Shown: positions 1-13,765, counted from the stretch's first letter. The stretch is DNA of 64,000 nucleotides from Burkholderiaceae bacterium (GCA_017848435.1 JAFEHU010000073.1:33737-97736); one strand, 5' to 3'. Made by a program: numbers and translations. Notes: generated by a model not told the origin, from the sequence alone.

Positions 1-1035
1 GTTCGCGCGCGTCGAGCGCGTCGTAGAGCTGCTCCAGGTCGTCGGCAATGCCGTCCAGCGACTCGGGCTGGATCATGCGGCCATCGTCGTCGACCATCGC
101 ACCGTCCATCGCCTGCGCCAACGCGGCGGCGACCTCGCGCATGCGCTTGAAGGCCTGTTCCTGGCGGTCCACCTGCGGCACGTCCAGGCTCAGGCTGATC
201 TGGCGAATGGCCGACTGCGCCGGGTCGTCCGACAGGGCGGCCTGGGTGTCGAAGGACAGGCCCAGCATGGGCGTGATGGCGCCGCCGCTGATGACCGGCA
301 GCACCATGCGGCCCGGCAGCGCACCGGCCACAAAACCCAGCCGCGCCGCGTGCTGCTGCACGTAGCCGGGGCTCCAGGCGGCGTGGCGGGCGCGCAGCGT
401 GAAACTGAGCTGGGCGTCGTGCGCGCTGGCGAACTGGTCCAGCTCACGGGCGCTGGCCACGGCGTCCAGCATGTCGGGAAACTCCGGTGTGGCGTTGATG
501 GCGTCACAAAAGGTCTGGATCGTGACCACAAACTCCGAGAACTCGATCTCGTTGAGTGCGCCCGTGCGGTTGGCCAACTGCACGCCGACCTGCAAGGCGC
601 TGTAGCGCTGGCCGTGGGCCAGGGTGTCCCACTGGCGGGTAGTGGCGTTCAGCCCCTCGATGGCAAAGGGTTTGCCACCGGCGCGGCGGGTGGGTGGCTG
701 GTGGGCAAGCACCGCTTCGCCGGAGACCAGCGCATCAAGCTGCACCGGGGTGATGAGGTCAATCAGTGCGTCGAGCCCACCACGGCGGTCGGGGATGTAG
801 CCCGCCATGGTGCTCGGGGGCATCAGCGCGGCGTCCTGCACCGAGTCGCTCACCGATTGCGGTTCGGGCGGGCTGCCGTCCAGCGTGGGTTCGATGAAAT
901 TGGCCGGCACATCGGGCGGCAGGGTTTCGGGCTGGGGCAGCTTGGGCGCATTGCGGCGCGAGGTCCAGGTGCTGTGCGCCACCACGGCGGCGAGGATCAA
1001 CCCGCCCAGAATGGCCAAACCAACGGTCAAGTTGC

Positions 1036-1039
<4 letters not shown>
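1..1039 (-). CDS. zipA: Cell division protein ZipA homologue, C-terminus cut by window edge
   Basis: The frame is open from an ATG at 1039 to base 1 (346 codons, no stop), so the gene continues outside the window. The product starts with a short N-terminus and one membrane anchor (about residues 5-22, motif AILGGLILAAVV), followed by an acidic, Pro-rich linker and a longer folded C-terminal part. That is the ZipA layout: an inner-membrane anchor plus a C-terminal FtsZ-binding domain of the divisome. Its ATG overlaps the smc stop (ATGA), so the two genes are translationally coupled; smc-zipA(-ligA) is a common betaproteobacterial order. The assignment rests on topology and position, because ZipA sequences diverge widely. 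Confidence 0.8.
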
Positions 1040-4563
<3,524 letters not shown>

Positions 4564-4713
4564 GAAAAAACGGTTGTGTAGCTTGTGACAGCGGTGGGCG
4601 GACGGGCCGCCAGCGGGCGCGGATGGGGTTCAAATGCGCAGCACACGGAATATTAACCCACCGCTTTGTGCCGCCACCGGCCCAAATGCTGCGGCGCGGG
4701 ATAATCGAGGGGT

Positions 4714-5916
4714 ATGAACCCCTTGCTGTCCCACCTTCAGCCCTACCCATTCGAGCGGCTGCGCGCCCTGTTTGCCGACATCACCCCGAACCCGGCGCAT
4801 GCGCCGATCAGCCTCGGCATTGGCGAACCCCGGCACCCAACGCCCGAATTCATCAAAACCGCGCTGGCCAACGCCCTCGGCGGGCTGGCCAACTACCCGG
4901 CCACGCTGGGCGACCTGAAACTGCGCGAGGCCTTCACCGGCTGGCTGCAGCGCCGCTACCGGCTGGCACTGAACCCGGCCACGCAGGTGTTGCCAGTCAA
5001 TGGCTCGCGCGAAGCGCTGTTTGCGCTGGCGCAGACGGTGGTGGACCCGCGCCACAAACCCATCGTCATCAGCCCCAACCCCTTCTACCAAATCTACGAA
5101 GGCGCCGCCCTGCTGGCCGGTGCCGAGCCGTACTACGTGCCGACCGACCCAGCACGCAATTTCGCGGTCGACTGGGACAGCGTGCCGGCCGAGGTGTGGG
5201 CCCGCACCCAGCTGCTGTTCGTGTGTTCACCCGGCAACCCGACCGGCGCGGTGATGCCACTGACCGAGTGGCAAAAGCTGTTCGCGTTGAGCGACCAACA
5301 CGGTTTTGTCATCGCCTCGGACGAGTGCTACAGCGAAATCTACTTCCGTGACGAGCCGCCGCTGGGCGGGCTGGAAGCCGCCGCCGCGCTGGGCCGCACG
5401 GATTTCAAGAACCTGGTGGCCTTCACCAGCCTCTCCAAACGCAGCAATGTGCCCGGCCTGCGCAGCGGCTTTGTGGCCGGCGACGCGGCGCTGATGAAGG
5501 CGTTTTTGCTCTACCGCACCTACCACGGCAGTGCAATGAGCCCGGTGGTGCAGGCTGCCAGCATTGCCGCCTGGCAGGACGAAGCCCACGTGGCCGACAA
5601 CCGCGCCCTGTACCGCGAGAAATTCGCCACCGTCACGCCCCTGCTGGCAGAGGTGCTCGAGGTGGCCTTGCCCGACGCTGGCTTCTACCTGTGGGCCAAG
5701 GTGCCCGGCCATGTGTGCGGCGGCAGCGACACCGCCTTCGCCCGCGACCTGCTGGCTCAATACAATGTCACCGTGCTGCCGGGCAGCTACCTTGCCCGCG
5801 AAGCCAACGGCCACAACCCCGGCGCTGGCCGCATCCGCATGGCCCTGGTGGCCGAAACCGCCGAGTGTGTGGAAGCCGCCCGCCGCATCGTCCAGTTTGT
5901 TCAATCCTGTTCCTGA
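4714..5916 (+). CDS. dapC: Succinyldiaminopimelate transaminase
   Basis: A 400-residue fold-type I PLP aminotransferase. Visible features are the substrate/PLP region [13 protein letters not shown], the motif SPGNPTGAV (about 172-180), [10 protein letters not shown] with the PLP-binding Asp, and the Schiff-base lysine in [14 protein letters not shown] (Lys242). DapC converts N-succinyl-2-amino-6-ketopimelate to N-succinyl-LL-diaminopimelate in the lysine/meso-DAP pathway in the cytoplasm. It is seven bases upstream of dapD, the enzyme of the preceding step, and dapE follows two genes later; that context favours DapC over a general aspartate aminotransferase. It is divergent from smc, with a 150-bp gap for both promoters. 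Confidence 0.93.
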   Translation: MNPLLSHLQPYPFERLRALFADITPNPAHAPISLGIGEPRHPTPEFIKTALANALGGLANYPATLGDLKLREAFTGWLQRRYRLALNPATQVLPVNGSREALFALAQTVVDPRHKPIVISPNPFYQIYEGAALLAGAEPYYVPTDPARNFAVDWDSVPAEVWARTQLLFVCSPGNPTGAVMPLTEWQKLFALSDQHGFVIASDECYSEIYFRDEPPLGGLEAAAALGRTDFKNLVAFTSLSKRSNVPGLRSGFVAGDAALMKAFLLYRTYHGSAMSPVVQAASIAAWQDEAHVADNRALYREKFATVTPLLAEVLEVALPDAGFYLWAKVPGHVCGGSDTAFARDLLAQYNVTVLPGSYLAREANGHNPGAGRIRMALVAETAECVEAARRIVQFVQSCS

Positions 5917-5923
5917 GAAATCC

Positions 5924-6748
5924 ATGACCCAACAACTCCAGAGCATCATCGACACCGCGTGGGACAACCGCGCCGACCTCAACCCCAAGAGCGCGCCCAA
6001 GGAAGTGGCCGAAGCCGTTGAGCATGTGATCGGTGAACTGAACGCCGGCCGGCTGCGCGTGGCCACCCGCGAAAGCGTGGGCCAGTGGACCACCCACCAG
6101 TGGATCAAGAAGGCCGTGCTGCTGAGCTTCCGCCTGAAGGACAACGCCGTGGTGAAAGCCGGCGACCTGGGCTTCTACGACAAGGTGCAGACCAAGTTTG
6201 CCCACATGGACGAGGCCGAGCTGAAGGAATCGGGCGTTCGCGTGGTGCCACCCGCCGTGGCGCGCCGGGGCAGCTTCATCGCCAAGGGCGCGATTTTGAT
6301 GCCCAGCTACGTCAACATTGGCGCCTATGTGGGCGAAGGCACGATGGTGGACACCTGGGCCACGGTGGGCAGCTGCTGTCAGGTGGGCAAGAACGTGCAC
6401 CTGTCCGGCGGCGTGGGCCTGGGCGGTGTGCTGGAGCCGCTGCAGGCCAACCCGACCATCATTGAAGACAACTGCTTCATCGGCGCCCGCTCCGAAGTGG
6501 TGGAAGGCGTGATCGTCGAAGAGAACTCGGTCATTTCGATGGGCGTGTACATCGGCCAGAGCACCAAGATCTATGACCGCGCCACCGGCACCGTCACCTA
6601 CGGCCGCATCCCGGCCGGCTCGGTGGTGGTTTCAGGAAACCTGCCGAGTGCCGATGGCAAGTACAGCCTGTACTGCGCGGTGATCGTCAAGCGCGTCGAC
6701 GCGCAGACCCGTGCCAAGACCAGCTTGAACGACCTGCTGCGCGACTGA
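5924..6748 (+). CDS. dapD: Tetrahydrodipicolinate N-succinyltransferase
   Basis: The start at ATG 5924 ([19 protein letters not shown]) gives 274 residues, the usual DapD length; the frame is open further upstream but that part overlaps dapC. The C-terminal two thirds shows left-handed beta-helix hexapeptide repeats ([38 protein letters not shown]) typical of acyltransferases that work as trimers. DapD transfers succinyl from succinyl-CoA to tetrahydrodipicolinate, committing carbon to the succinylase branch of lysine/DAP synthesis. It almost certainly shares a transcript with dapC, which ends seven bases upstream. Confidence 0.96.
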   Translation: MTQQLQSIIDTAWDNRADLNPKSAPKEVAEAVEHVIGELNAGRLRVATRESVGQWTTHQWIKKAVLLSFRLKDNAVVKAGDLGFYDKVQTKFAHMDEAELKESGVRVVPPAVARRGSFIAKGAILMPSYVNIGAYVGEGTMVDTWATVGSCCQVGKNVHLSGGVGLGGVLEPLQANPTIIEDNCFIGARSEVVEGVIVEENSVISMGVYIGQSTKIYDRATGTVTYGRIPAGSVVVSGNLPSADGKYSLYCAVIVKRVDAQTRAKTSLNDLLRD

Positions 6749-6788
6749 ACAGGCGGCGTGTCGGCGGTTTCACAACAAAGGTGGTTTT

Positions 6789-7940
6789 ATGAGCATGATG
6801 GAAAGCATTCTGCGGTTGATGGCCGAACGCCACGCGTCGGATGTCTACCTGTCGGCCAATTCGCCGGTGCTGATCCGCATCAAGGGCGACTGCCAGCCGG
6901 TCAACTCCAAGGCCCTGCCACCCGACGCGCCCCGCGCCTTGCTGGCCGAAATCCTGCCGCCCAAGCGCATGGAAGAGCTGGAAGAAACCGGCGAGCTGAA
7001 CATGGCCCACTCCATGGCCGGTGTGGGACGCTTCCGCATCAGTGGCATGCGCCAGCGTGGCAGTTACGCGGCCGTGATCCGCTGCATCAACTTTGAAATT
7101 CCCAGGCTCGACACCTTGGGCGTGCCGGCCGGCCTGGCCGACTTGATGCTGCAAAAACGCGGCCTGCTGCTGATGGTCGGCGCCACCGGGGCCGGCAAAA
7201 GCACCACGCTGGCCTCGCTGATCGACCACCGCAACGAGCGCATGTCGGGCCACATCCTGACGCTGGAAGACCCGATTGAGTATTTGTTCAAGAACAAGAA
7301 GTCGGTCATCAACCAGCGGGAAATCGGCACCGACACCGCGACGCTGCAAACTGGCCTGAAGAACGCGTTGCGGCAAGCGCCGGACGTGATCATGATCGGT
7401 GAGATCCGCGACCGCGACACCATGTCGGCCGCGATTGCCTACGCGCAGTCGGGCCACCTCTGTCTGGCGACCATGCACGCCAACAACAGCTACCAGGCGC
7501 TGAACCGCATTCTGAGTTTTTACCCGGTGGAGGTGCGCCCCACACTGCTGGGTGACCTGGCCGCCGCACTCAAGGCGGTGATCTCGCAGCGGCTGCTGCG
7601 CACCGTGGCGGGCGGCCGTGCACCGGCGGTGGAGGTCATGCTGAACACCAAGTTTGTCTCCGAGCTGATCGAACGCGGCGACTTCTCTGCCGTCAAAGAG
7701 GCGATGGAAAAGTCCATGGCCGACGGCTCGCAAACCTTTGAGCAAGACATCGCCCGCATGATCACCACCGGCATGGTGTCCCGCGAAGAGGGCCTGGCCA
7801 ACGCCGACTCGCCCACCAACCTGATGTGGAAGCTGGAGAACCGCTTCACCGCCAGCCCCGGCACGCCCACCGCCGCCCCGGCTAACCCTGTGGCCAGCAG
7901 CAACGCGTCCAGCTTTGGCCACATCACGCTAGACACTTGA
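6789..7940 (+). CDS. pilU: Type IV pilus retraction ATPase PilU
   Basis: A 383-residue hexameric secretion-type ATPase. An N-terminal PAS-like part is followed by a Walker A (GATGAGKST, 131-139), an Asp box (TLEDPIEY), a Walker B (IMIGE, 201-205) and a His box ([13 protein letters not shown]). PilU is the accessory retraction motor that helps PilT depolymerise type IV pili at the inner membrane. It is called PilU rather than PilT because of its length, the poorly conserved C-terminal tail after residue 360, and the start [21 protein letters not shown]. An AAAGGTGG Shine-Dalgarno lies before the ATG. Its stop overlaps the dapE start (TGATG), which puts it inside the dap gene string; pilT is not in the window. 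Confidence 0.88.
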   Translation: MSMMESILRLMAERHASDVYLSANSPVLIRIKGDCQPVNSKALPPDAPRALLAEILPPKRMEELEETGELNMAHSMAGVGRFRISGMRQRGSYAAVIRCINFEIPRLDTLGVPAGLADLMLQKRGLLLMVGATGAGKSTTLASLIDHRNERMSGHILTLEDPIEYLFKNKKSVINQREIGTDTATLQTGLKNALRQAPDVIMIGEIRDRDTMSAAIAYAQSGHLCLATMHANNSYQALNRILSFYPVEVRPTLLGDLAAALKAVISQRLLRTVAGGRAPAVEVMLNTKFVSELIERGDFSAVKEAMEKSMADGSQTFEQDIARMITTGMVSREEGLANADSPTNLMWKLENRFTASPGTPTAAPANPVASSNASSFGHITLDT

Positions 7941-9142
7941 TGGCAAACACCCTGTACCTGGCCGAACAACTGATCGCCCAGCCCTCCGTCACCCCGGACG
8001 ACGCCGGTTGCCAGGCATTGATTGCCAGCCGGCTTGAACCGCTCGGTTTTGCCTGCCACAGCCTGCCCAGCGGGCCCGACTCCTTCCGGGTGGCCAACCT
8101 GTGGGCCGTTTTCAAGCCAAATCGGCCTCAAGCCATAGTGAAACCTGGTGATTCAGCTCCTGAATTGATAGTATTCGCTGGCCACACCGACGTTGTGCCC
8201 ACCGGCCCGCTGGACCAGTGGGCAAGCGACCCATTCACCCCCAGCCACCGCAACGGCAAGCTCTATGGCCGGGGCGCAAGCGACATGAAAACCTCGCTCG
8301 CGGCCATGGTGGTGGCGACCGAAGAGTTCCTCGCCGCCCACCCACAGCCGAACATCGCCATTGGCTTTTTGCTGACCAGCGACGAAGAAGGCCCGGCCAA
8401 CGACGGCACCGTCAAGGTCTGTGAATGGCTCACCGCCCAGGGTGAAAAGCTGGATTACTGCATCGTCGGCGAACCCACCTCGGTCGAGCGCACCGGCGAC
8501 ATGGTCAAAAATGGCCGCCGCGGCACCATGAGTGGCAAGCTGACCGTCAAGGGCGTGCAAGGCCACATCGCCTACCCGCACCTGGCGAAGAACCCAATCC
8601 ACCTGCTGGCACCCGCGCTGGCCGAACTGACCACCGTGGCATGGGACCAGGGCAACGCCTTTTTCCCCGCCACCACCTGGCAGGTCAGCAACATCCACGG
8701 TGGCACCGGTGCCAGCAACGTGATTCCCGGCACGGTGGTGGTGGACTTCAACTTCCGCTTCTCCACCGAGTCCACCCCCGAAGGCCTGCAACAGCGGCTG
8801 GCCGCGGTGCTGGCCAGCCATGGGCTGAACCCGGACGCAGATTACGACCTGCAATGGACCATCGGCGGGCGGCCCTTCCTCACCACGCCCGGCACACTCG
8901 TGCAGGCGGTGCAACAGGCGATTCTGGACGAGACCGGCATCACCACAGAACTCTCCACCACCGGTGGCACCAGCGACGGCCGCTTCATCGCGCAGATCTG
9001 CCCGCAGGTGATCGAGTGTGGCCCACCCAACGCCACCATCCATAAGATCGACGAGCATGTGGCGGTGGCCGACATCGAGCCGCTGAAGAACATCTACCGC
9101 CGGGTTCTGGAGAACCTCAACGCCCACGCGGTGCGCACATGA
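7940..9142 (+). CDS. dapE: Succinyl-diaminopimelate desuccinylase
   Basis: A 400-residue M20-family Zn peptidase that removes succinate from N-succinyl-LL-DAP. Metal and catalytic signatures are visible: [11 protein letters not shown] (His82, Asp84), [11 protein letters not shown] (Asp115) and [12 protein letters not shown] (Glu149/150), with the dimerisation domain in the middle and GGTSDGRF near the C-terminus. The ATG at 7940 overlaps the pilU stop; a TTG one codon upstream is less likely. Residues 57-79, just before the first metal motif, are encoded by an AT-rich dispersed repeat and look like an extra loop of about 16 residues compared with E. coli DapE. The catalytic residues are all present, so the enzyme should be active. 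Confidence 0.95.
   Translation: MANTLYLAEQLIAQPSVTPDDAGCQALIASRLEPLGFACHSLPSGPDSFRVANLWAVFKPNRPQAIVKPGDSAPELIVFAGHTDVVPTGPLDQWASDPFTPSHRNGKLYGRGASDMKTSLAAMVVATEEFLAAHPQPNIAIGFLLTSDEEGPANDGTVKVCEWLTAQGEKLDYCIVGEPTSVERTGDMVKNGRRGTMSGKLTVKGVQGHIAYPHLAKNPIHLLAPALAELTTVAWDQGNAFFPATTWQVSNIHGGTGASNVIPGTVVVDFNFRFSTESTPEGLQQRLAAVLASHGLNPDADYDLQWTIGGRPFLTTPGTLVQAVQQAILDETGITTELSTTGGTSDGRFIAQICPQVIECGPPNATIHKIDEHVAVADIEPLKNIYRRVLENLNAHAVRT
8109..8177 (+). repeat. AT-rich dispersed mini-repeat, copy A (in dapE)
   Basis: A locally AT-rich stretch inside a GC-rich gene. It contains the family core GGCCTCAAGCC, then ATAGTGAAA, TCAGCT and TTGATAG. The sense orientation coincides with the gene. It is in frame, contains no stop codon in that frame, and uses ATA (twice) and GTA, codons otherwise avoided here. 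The boundaries are approximate. Confidence 0.75.
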
Positions 9143-10032
9143 CGCTGTCCGACCTGATTGACGCCAGCGCCCAGCGGCTGGCAGCGGCCGGTGTGGCCTT
9201 TGGCCATGGCACCATCAACGCCCACGACGAAGCCGCCTGGCTGGTGCTGTGGCAACTCGGCCTGCCCCTGGACACCGAGATCGACGCCCTGACACCGCAC
9301 GAGGTCACCCCAACCGAAGCAACCGAAGTGGCCGCACTGGTCACACAGCGCATCACCACCCGCCAGCCCGCCGCCTACCTGACCCGCGAGGCCTGGCTGC
9401 AGGGCGTGCCGTTTTACGTGGACGAGCGCGCCATCGTGCCGCGCAGCTTCATTGCCGAGCTGCTGGCAGACCCGCAGCAGGAAGGCACACTCGACTACTG
9501 GCTCAGCCACGCCACCGAGCAGGTGCTCGACCTGTGCACCGGCAACGGCAGCCTGGCCGTGCTGGCCGCCATGGCTTTCCCGGACGTGTTGGTAGACGCC
9601 TGCGACATTTCAGCCGACGCACTGGCCGTGGCCCGCATCAATGTCTGCAACCACGGTTTGCAGCAGCGCATCCGCCTGTTCGAATCCGACGGTTTGGCAC
9701 AGGCCAACGGCCCCTACGACCTGATCCTGTGCAACCCGCCCTACGTCAACAGCCAGAGCATGGCCGCCCTGCCCCCCGAATACCAGGCCGAGCCGGTCCT
9801 GGCGCTGGCCGGCGGCACCGACGGCATGGACTTCATCCGCCAGCTGCTGCGCGACGCGCCGTCCCGCATGAACCCCAACGCCGTGCTGGTGCTGGAAATC
9901 GGCAACGAACGCCACCACTTTGAATCGGCCTTCCCGACACTCGCTGCCGTCTGGCTGGACACCAGCGCCGGCGAAGACCAGGTGTTGCTGCTGACCCGCG
10001 AGGCCCTGGCCGCCGCCCTCCCCCCGACATGA
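9139..10032 (+). CDS. prmB: Ribosomal protein uL3 glutamine N5-methyltransferase
   Basis: A 297-residue class I SAM-dependent methyltransferase of the HemK/PrmB family. It shows the SAM loop [15 protein letters not shown] (about 130-144), the acidic [12 protein letters not shown] segment and the catalytic NPPYV motif (199-203) that binds the glutamine side chain. The N-terminal FGHGT and [12 protein letters not shown] segments are characteristic of PrmB, which methylates ribosomal protein L3, rather than of PrmC, which acts on release factors. The ATG overlaps the dapE stop and the stop overlaps the next gene (ATGA both times), so pilU-dapE-prmB-yheS form one coupled string. Confidence 0.92.
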   Translation: MTLSDLIDASAQRLAAAGVAFGHGTINAHDEAAWLVLWQLGLPLDTEIDALTPHEVTPTEATEVAALVTQRITTRQPAAYLTREAWLQGVPFYVDERAIVPRSFIAELLADPQQEGTLDYWLSHATEQVLDLCTGNGSLAVLAAMAFPDVLVDACDISADALAVARINVCNHGLQQRIRLFESDGLAQANGPYDLILCNPPYVNSQSMAALPPEYQAEPVLALAGGTDGMDFIRQLLRDAPSRMNPNAVLVLEIGNERHHFESAFPTLAAVWLDTSAGEDQVLLLTREALAAALPPT

Positions 10033-11993
10033 TCACCCTTAAAAATCTCACCCTGCGCCGCAGCGCCAAGGTGCTGCTCGACAGCACTTCTGTGACCATC
10101 AACCCCGGCGAAATGGTCGGTCTGGTCGGCCGCAACGGCGCCGGCAAATCCACCCTGTTTGCGCTGCTCAACGGCACGCTGCACGAAGACGCGGGCGACT
10201 TCTTCGTGCCCCCCCAGTGGCGCATGGCCCAGGTGGCCCAGGACATGCCTGAGACCACCCAGACCGCGACCCAGTTCGTGATTGAAGGCGACGTCACCCT
10301 GCTGGCCGCCCAGGCCGAGGTGGACGCAGCCGAGGCCAGCAACGACGGCGACCGCATGGCGCACGCCTACATGGCCCTGCACGACGCCGGCGCCCACGAC
10401 GCACCGGCCCGCGCACAGGCACTGATCCTCGGCCTTGGCTTCAAGACCAGCGAGCTGGACAACCCGGTCAACAGCTTCTCCGGCGGTTGGCGTATGCGCC
10501 TGCAACTGGCGCGCGCGCTGATGTGCCCGAGCGAGCTGCTGCTGCTCGACGAACCCACCAACCACCTGGACCTGGACGCCCTGGTCTGGCTCGAAGCCTG
10601 GCTCAAGCGCTACACCGGCACCATGCTGGTCATCAGCCACGACCGCGAGTTTCTGGACGCGGTGACCAATGTCACCCTGCACATCGACGCCGGCAAACTG
10701 GTGCGCTACGGCGGCAACTACAGCAAGTTCGAAGACATGCGTGCCGAACAGATGTCGCTGCAGCAAAGCGCCTTTGCGCGCCAGCAGGACAAGATGGCCC
10801 ACCTGCAGAAGTTCATTGACCGTTTCAAGGCCAAGGCCAGCAAGGCCAAGCAAGCGCAAAGCCGCGTCAAGGCGCTGGAACGCATGGAAAAGATCGCGCC
10901 GATGCTGGCCGACGCCGACTTCAGCTTCGAGTTCAAGGAGCCGCTGAACCTGCCCAACCCGATGCTGGCGATGCACAACGCCAGCTTTGGCTACCCACCG
11001 CCCGACGATGCACCGGCCGGCACACCGCCCACCGTCATCGTCAACAACGTCAGCCGCTCGGTGCTGGCCGGCCAGCGCATCGGCATTCTGGGCGCCAACG
11101 GCCAGGGCAAATCCACGCTGGTGAAAACCGTGGCCCGCGCGCTCAAGGCCACCGGTGGCGACATCACCGAAGGCAAGGGCCTGAACATCGGCTACTTTGC
11201 GCAGCAGGAACTCGACGTGCTGCGCCCGGCCGACACGCCACTGGAACACATGATCCGGTTGGTGAAAGAGTCTGCTGCGGCATCGCTCAACCACGGCCAG
11301 GCCACACGCGAGCAAGACCTGCGCTCCTTCCTCGGCATGTTCAACTTTGGCGGCGACATGGTCAAACAGGCCGTGGGCAGCATGAGCGGCGGTGAAAAGG
11401 CGCGCCTGGTGCTGTGCATGATCGTCTGGCAGCGCCCCAACCTGCTGCTGCTGGACGAACCCACCAACCACCTCGACCTCGCCACCCGCGAGGCGCTGAG
11501 CGTGGCGCTGAACGAATTCGAAGGCACGGTGATGCTGGTCAGCCACGACCGGGCGTTGCTGCGCGCGGTGTGCGACGAGTTCTGGCTGGTCTCACGCGGT
11601 GGCGTGGCGCCGTTCGACGGCGACCTGGACGACTACCAGCGCTACCTGCTGGACGAAGCGAAGCGCCAGCGGGAAGAACAACGCGAAGAACAGCGCAACG
11701 CCGAACGCGCTGCCGCCAGCGCCAAAGCGGCACTGACTGCCAAGCCGGCACCGCGCAAGCCGCAGGCCAACAACGCGCTGCGCAACCTGCAGCGTGACAT
11801 CGACAAGCTCGAACAGGCCATGGCGGGCCTGAACGCCGAGCAGCGCCAGATCGAGCAACAGTTCGCGTCCCCCGACCCGCACCCCGAATCGGCGGCCCTG
11901 GGCAAGCGGCTCAAAACCATCCAGCAGGAACTCACCAGCCTGGAAGAACAATGGCTGCAACTGCACCAGGAAATTGAGAACGCCGCCGCCTGA
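10029..11993 (+). CDS. yheS: ABC-F family ATPase, YheS-like
   Basis: A 654-residue soluble protein with two ABC ATPase domains in tandem and no membrane segments. The Walker A motifs are GRNGAGKST and GANGQGKST, the signatures FSGGW and MSGGEKARLVL, and the Walker B motifs LLLLDEPTNHLDLDAL and LLLLDEPTNHLDLATR. The Lys/Gln-rich linker between them (KAKQAQSRVKALERMEKIAP) is the P-site tRNA interaction motif of ABC-F proteins, and the C-terminus has a coiled-coil tail. ABC-F proteins bind the ribosomal E site and relieve stalled translation. The linker sequence resembles E. coli YheS most among the four E. coli paralogues. No resistance role is implied. Confidence 0.9.
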   Translation: MITLKNLTLRRSAKVLLDSTSVTINPGEMVGLVGRNGAGKSTLFALLNGTLHEDAGDFFVPPQWRMAQVAQDMPETTQTATQFVIEGDVTLLAAQAEVDAAEASNDGDRMAHAYMALHDAGAHDAPARAQALILGLGFKTSELDNPVNSFSGGWRMRLQLARALMCPSELLLLDEPTNHLDLDALVWLEAWLKRYTGTMLVISHDREFLDAVTNVTLHIDAGKLVRYGGNYSKFEDMRAEQMSLQQSAFARQQDKMAHLQKFIDRFKAKASKAKQAQSRVKALERMEKIAPMLADADFSFEFKEPLNLPNPMLAMHNASFGYPPPDDAPAGTPPTVIVNNVSRSVLAGQRIGILGANGQGKSTLVKTVARALKATGGDITEGKGLNIGYFAQQELDVLRPADTPLEHMIRLVKESAAASLNHGQATREQDLRSFLGMFNFGGDMVKQAVGSMSGGEKARLVLCMIVWQRPNLLLLDEPTNHLDLATREALSVALNEFEGTVMLVSHDRALLRAVCDEFWLVSRGGVAPFDGDLDDYQRYLLDEAKRQREEQREEQRNAERAAASAKAALTAKPAPRKPQANNALRNLQRDIDKLEQAMAGLNAEQRQIEQQFASPDPHPESAALGKRLKTIQQELTSLEEQWLQLHQEIENAAA

Positions 11994-12055
11994 CCCGCTG
12001 AAACACGTGTCTTGGGCTGCGCGGTATATTCGGCTTTTACCGCACAAGGACACAC

Positions 12056-12304
12056 ATGCTCTCACTGCTTGGTACCCTCATCGTCGGTTTGGTGGTTGGT
12101 CTGATTGCCCGGGCGGTACACCCCGGCAAAGACCAGCTCGGCATCATCATGACCGCCCTGCTGGGCGTTGCAGGCTCCTTTGTCGCCAACTACGCCGGCA
12201 CCGCACTGGGCTGGTACAAGCCCGGCGATGCGGCCGGATGGATCGCCTCGGTGGTCGGCGCAGTGGTACTGCTGTTTGTCTACAACCTGATCCGCCGGAA
12301 ATAA
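12056..12304 (+). CDS. GlsB/YeaQ/YmgE family small membrane protein
   Basis: An 82-residue, very hydrophobic protein with three predicted membrane segments (about 3-20, 30-48 and 60-78) and a basic C-terminus. The glycine-rich pattern GLVVGLIARAVHPGKDQLG and GVAGSFVANYAG matches the transglycosylase-associated (GlsB/YeaQ/YmgE) family. Its members are often induced by envelope or general stress, but their biochemical role is unknown. An AAGGA Shine-Dalgarno stands a few bases before the ATG. A 62-bp gap separates it from the ABC-F gene, so it probably has its own promoter. Confidence 0.85.
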   Translation: MLSLLGTLIVGLVVGLIARAVHPGKDQLGIIMTALLGVAGSFVANYAGTALGWYKPGDAAGWIASVVGAVVLLFVYNLIRRK

Positions 12305-12314
12305 CCCGACCCCC

Positions 12315-12836
12315 ATGGCCAGCGCCGTACAACTCGCTGCGGGCAACGCAACCCTGCTGGCGGCAGTACAGCGCAGCCGCAAACTGCTGCACCGCCGCGC
12401 ATTGGTCGCCGGTGCCGCCAGCATGGTGCCCGTCCCCGGCTTCGACTGGATGATCGACGCGGCCTTGCTGTCGAAAATCATCCCGGAGATCAACGCCGAA
12501 TTCGGCCTCGCCCCGGCCCAGTTGGACTTGCTTGAACCTGCCAAGCGGGAACAGGTGCAGAAAGTGGTGGCCTGGGTCGGTTCGGCCCTGATCGGCAAAC
12601 TCATCACCCGCGACCTGGTGCTGACCGCCGCCAAAACCGTCGGCGTGCGCCTCACCGCCAAACAAGCCACGCGCTTCGTCCCACTTGCCGGTCAGGCCAT
12701 CTCCGCCGCCATCGGCTACGCCGCCATCCGCCACCTGGGTGAAGCGCATTTGAAAGACTGCGTGCGTGTGGCGCAACAGGTGCAGCACTTGTTGCCAAGC
12801 CCTGCCAGAGATCTACACATCGGCACGCAGCACTGA
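12315..12836 (+). CDS. Conserved hypothetical protein, possibly DUF697-like
   Basis: A 173-residue protein starting ten bases after the GlsB-type gene and probably co-transcribed with it. It has amphipathic and hydrophobic helices, with two stretches compatible with membrane insertion (about 28-50, GAASMVPVPGFDWMIDAALL, and 116-140, PLAGQAISAAIGYAAIRHLG). The pattern of a proline/glycine-rich hairpin followed by a second glycine/alanine helix recalls the DUF697 membrane domain found near some GTPases, but I cannot confirm that by eye. No catalytic motif was seen and no function is assigned. Confidence 0.7.
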   Translation: MASAVQLAAGNATLLAAVQRSRKLLHRRALVAGAASMVPVPGFDWMIDAALLSKIIPEINAEFGLAPAQLDLLEPAKREQVQKVVAWVGSALIGKLITRDLVLTAAKTVGVRLTAKQATRFVPLAGQAISAAIGYAAIRHLGEAHLKDCVRVAQQVQHLLPSPARDLHIGTQH

Positions 12837-12865
12837 GCTTGTGTGCGTCACGGCCACGTGGCAGC

Positions 12866-13765
12866 CTATTTAAAAAGCGCAGAAAGCCGACCGAGCACAC
12901 CGTCTTGTTGAGCGGTCTCGATGACGCCCTCATCGTGTTCGCTGCTTTCCCAATTTGAGAAGTAAAAATACGGTTTGCCGGTTTTCGCATATGTTGTGCG
13001 AACGCCCATGTCTGGCCGATGATTCAGCGAAGAGTAATGGGCAATCAGTGCGCGACGAGGCGTGCCTGGAACTGTCGGGTATGAGCCTTGATGTATCAGC
13101 CTGCCATGCCAAAACAGCACATCGCCCTTTTTCCCCAGAAATGTTTCAACAGCCTGGCCTCGTCGTACTATCTCCTCTTCGCATGCCACGGCAACAATGT
13201 TCTCCGTCGTCGACGGCCAGTCGGGTCGTTGCGCCTGAGCCTCTGGGATTTGCTCAAACAACTTTTCACGGCGCAACGGAGGCCATTTATGAGACCCACG
13301 CACAAACTGGAATGGACCAGAGGCAGGGTCTATGTCCTCCAGAGCAATCCATACCGCGATGTAATGCGAGTGAACAAAATCGGGGTTTAGGTAGTCATCG
13401 CTGTGGAAGCGTCGCTGTGTCGAGACCCAACCGGTAAGGGTCAGGTGCAACCCCATGGGTTGCCCAATGAGTTCGTCCATTTTTTCTACCAGTGGACTGT
13501 AGAGCGCGATATCTTTCAACTCATCGTGACGCAAATAAGGGCAGGGGTCTTTCCAACCGCCATCCAGAACCACTTTCCGGCGAAATGCAACATAGTCGTC
13601 AACGACCTTCTCGGGTAGGAATTGTTGCTTGACCAAGACACCATCGCGTCGCCACAAACGCTGATCTTCGTTCAACATGGATTCGTTGATGACGTCACGG
13701 TCCAGGAGTGGGCGCACGTCGTTTGGATATTCTTCGCTCAAATCCGTGTATGAAATACCCACCAT
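12866..13765 (-). CDS. Phytanoyl-CoA dioxygenase (PhyH) family protein
   Basis: A 299-residue protein from the ATG at 13765; the frame extends upstream to a TTG, but a GGAAGGAG Shine-Dalgarno lies directly before the ATG. It shows the Fe(II)/2-oxoglutarate dioxygenase facial triad pattern: HSD (His121, Asp123) and a distal His in LIHQGS (His225), with arginines in PGTPRRAL for 2-oxoglutarate. DPASGPFQFVRGSHKW is a typical PhyH segment. Such enzymes hydroxylate varied small molecules, and the substrate here cannot be told. Base composition is lower in GC than the flanking genes, and it stands alone beside a tRNA-associated accessory patch, so horizontal acquisition is likely. Confidence 0.82.
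   Translation of the reverse strand: MVGISYTDLSEEYPNDVRPLLDRDVINESMLNEDQRLWRRDGVLVKQQFLPEKVVDDYVAFRRKVVLDGGWKDPCPYLRHDELKDIALYSPLVEKMDELIGQPMGLHLTLTGWVSTQRRFHSDDYLNPDFVHSHYIAVWIALEDIDPASGPFQFVRGSHKWPPLRREKLFEQIPEAQAQRPDWPSTTENIVAVACEEEIVRRGQAVETFLGKKGDVLFWHGRLIHQGSYPTVPGTPRRALIAHYSSLNHRPDMGVRTTYAKTGKPYFYFSNWESSEHDEGVIETAQQDGVLGRLSALFK

Noticed and set aside
9741..11546. A 601-codon minus-strand frame opposite prmB and the ABC-F gene
   Set aside because: A shadow frame: the plus strand carries Walker and methyltransferase motifs, and the minus product is His/Gln/Val-rich with no recognisable domain.
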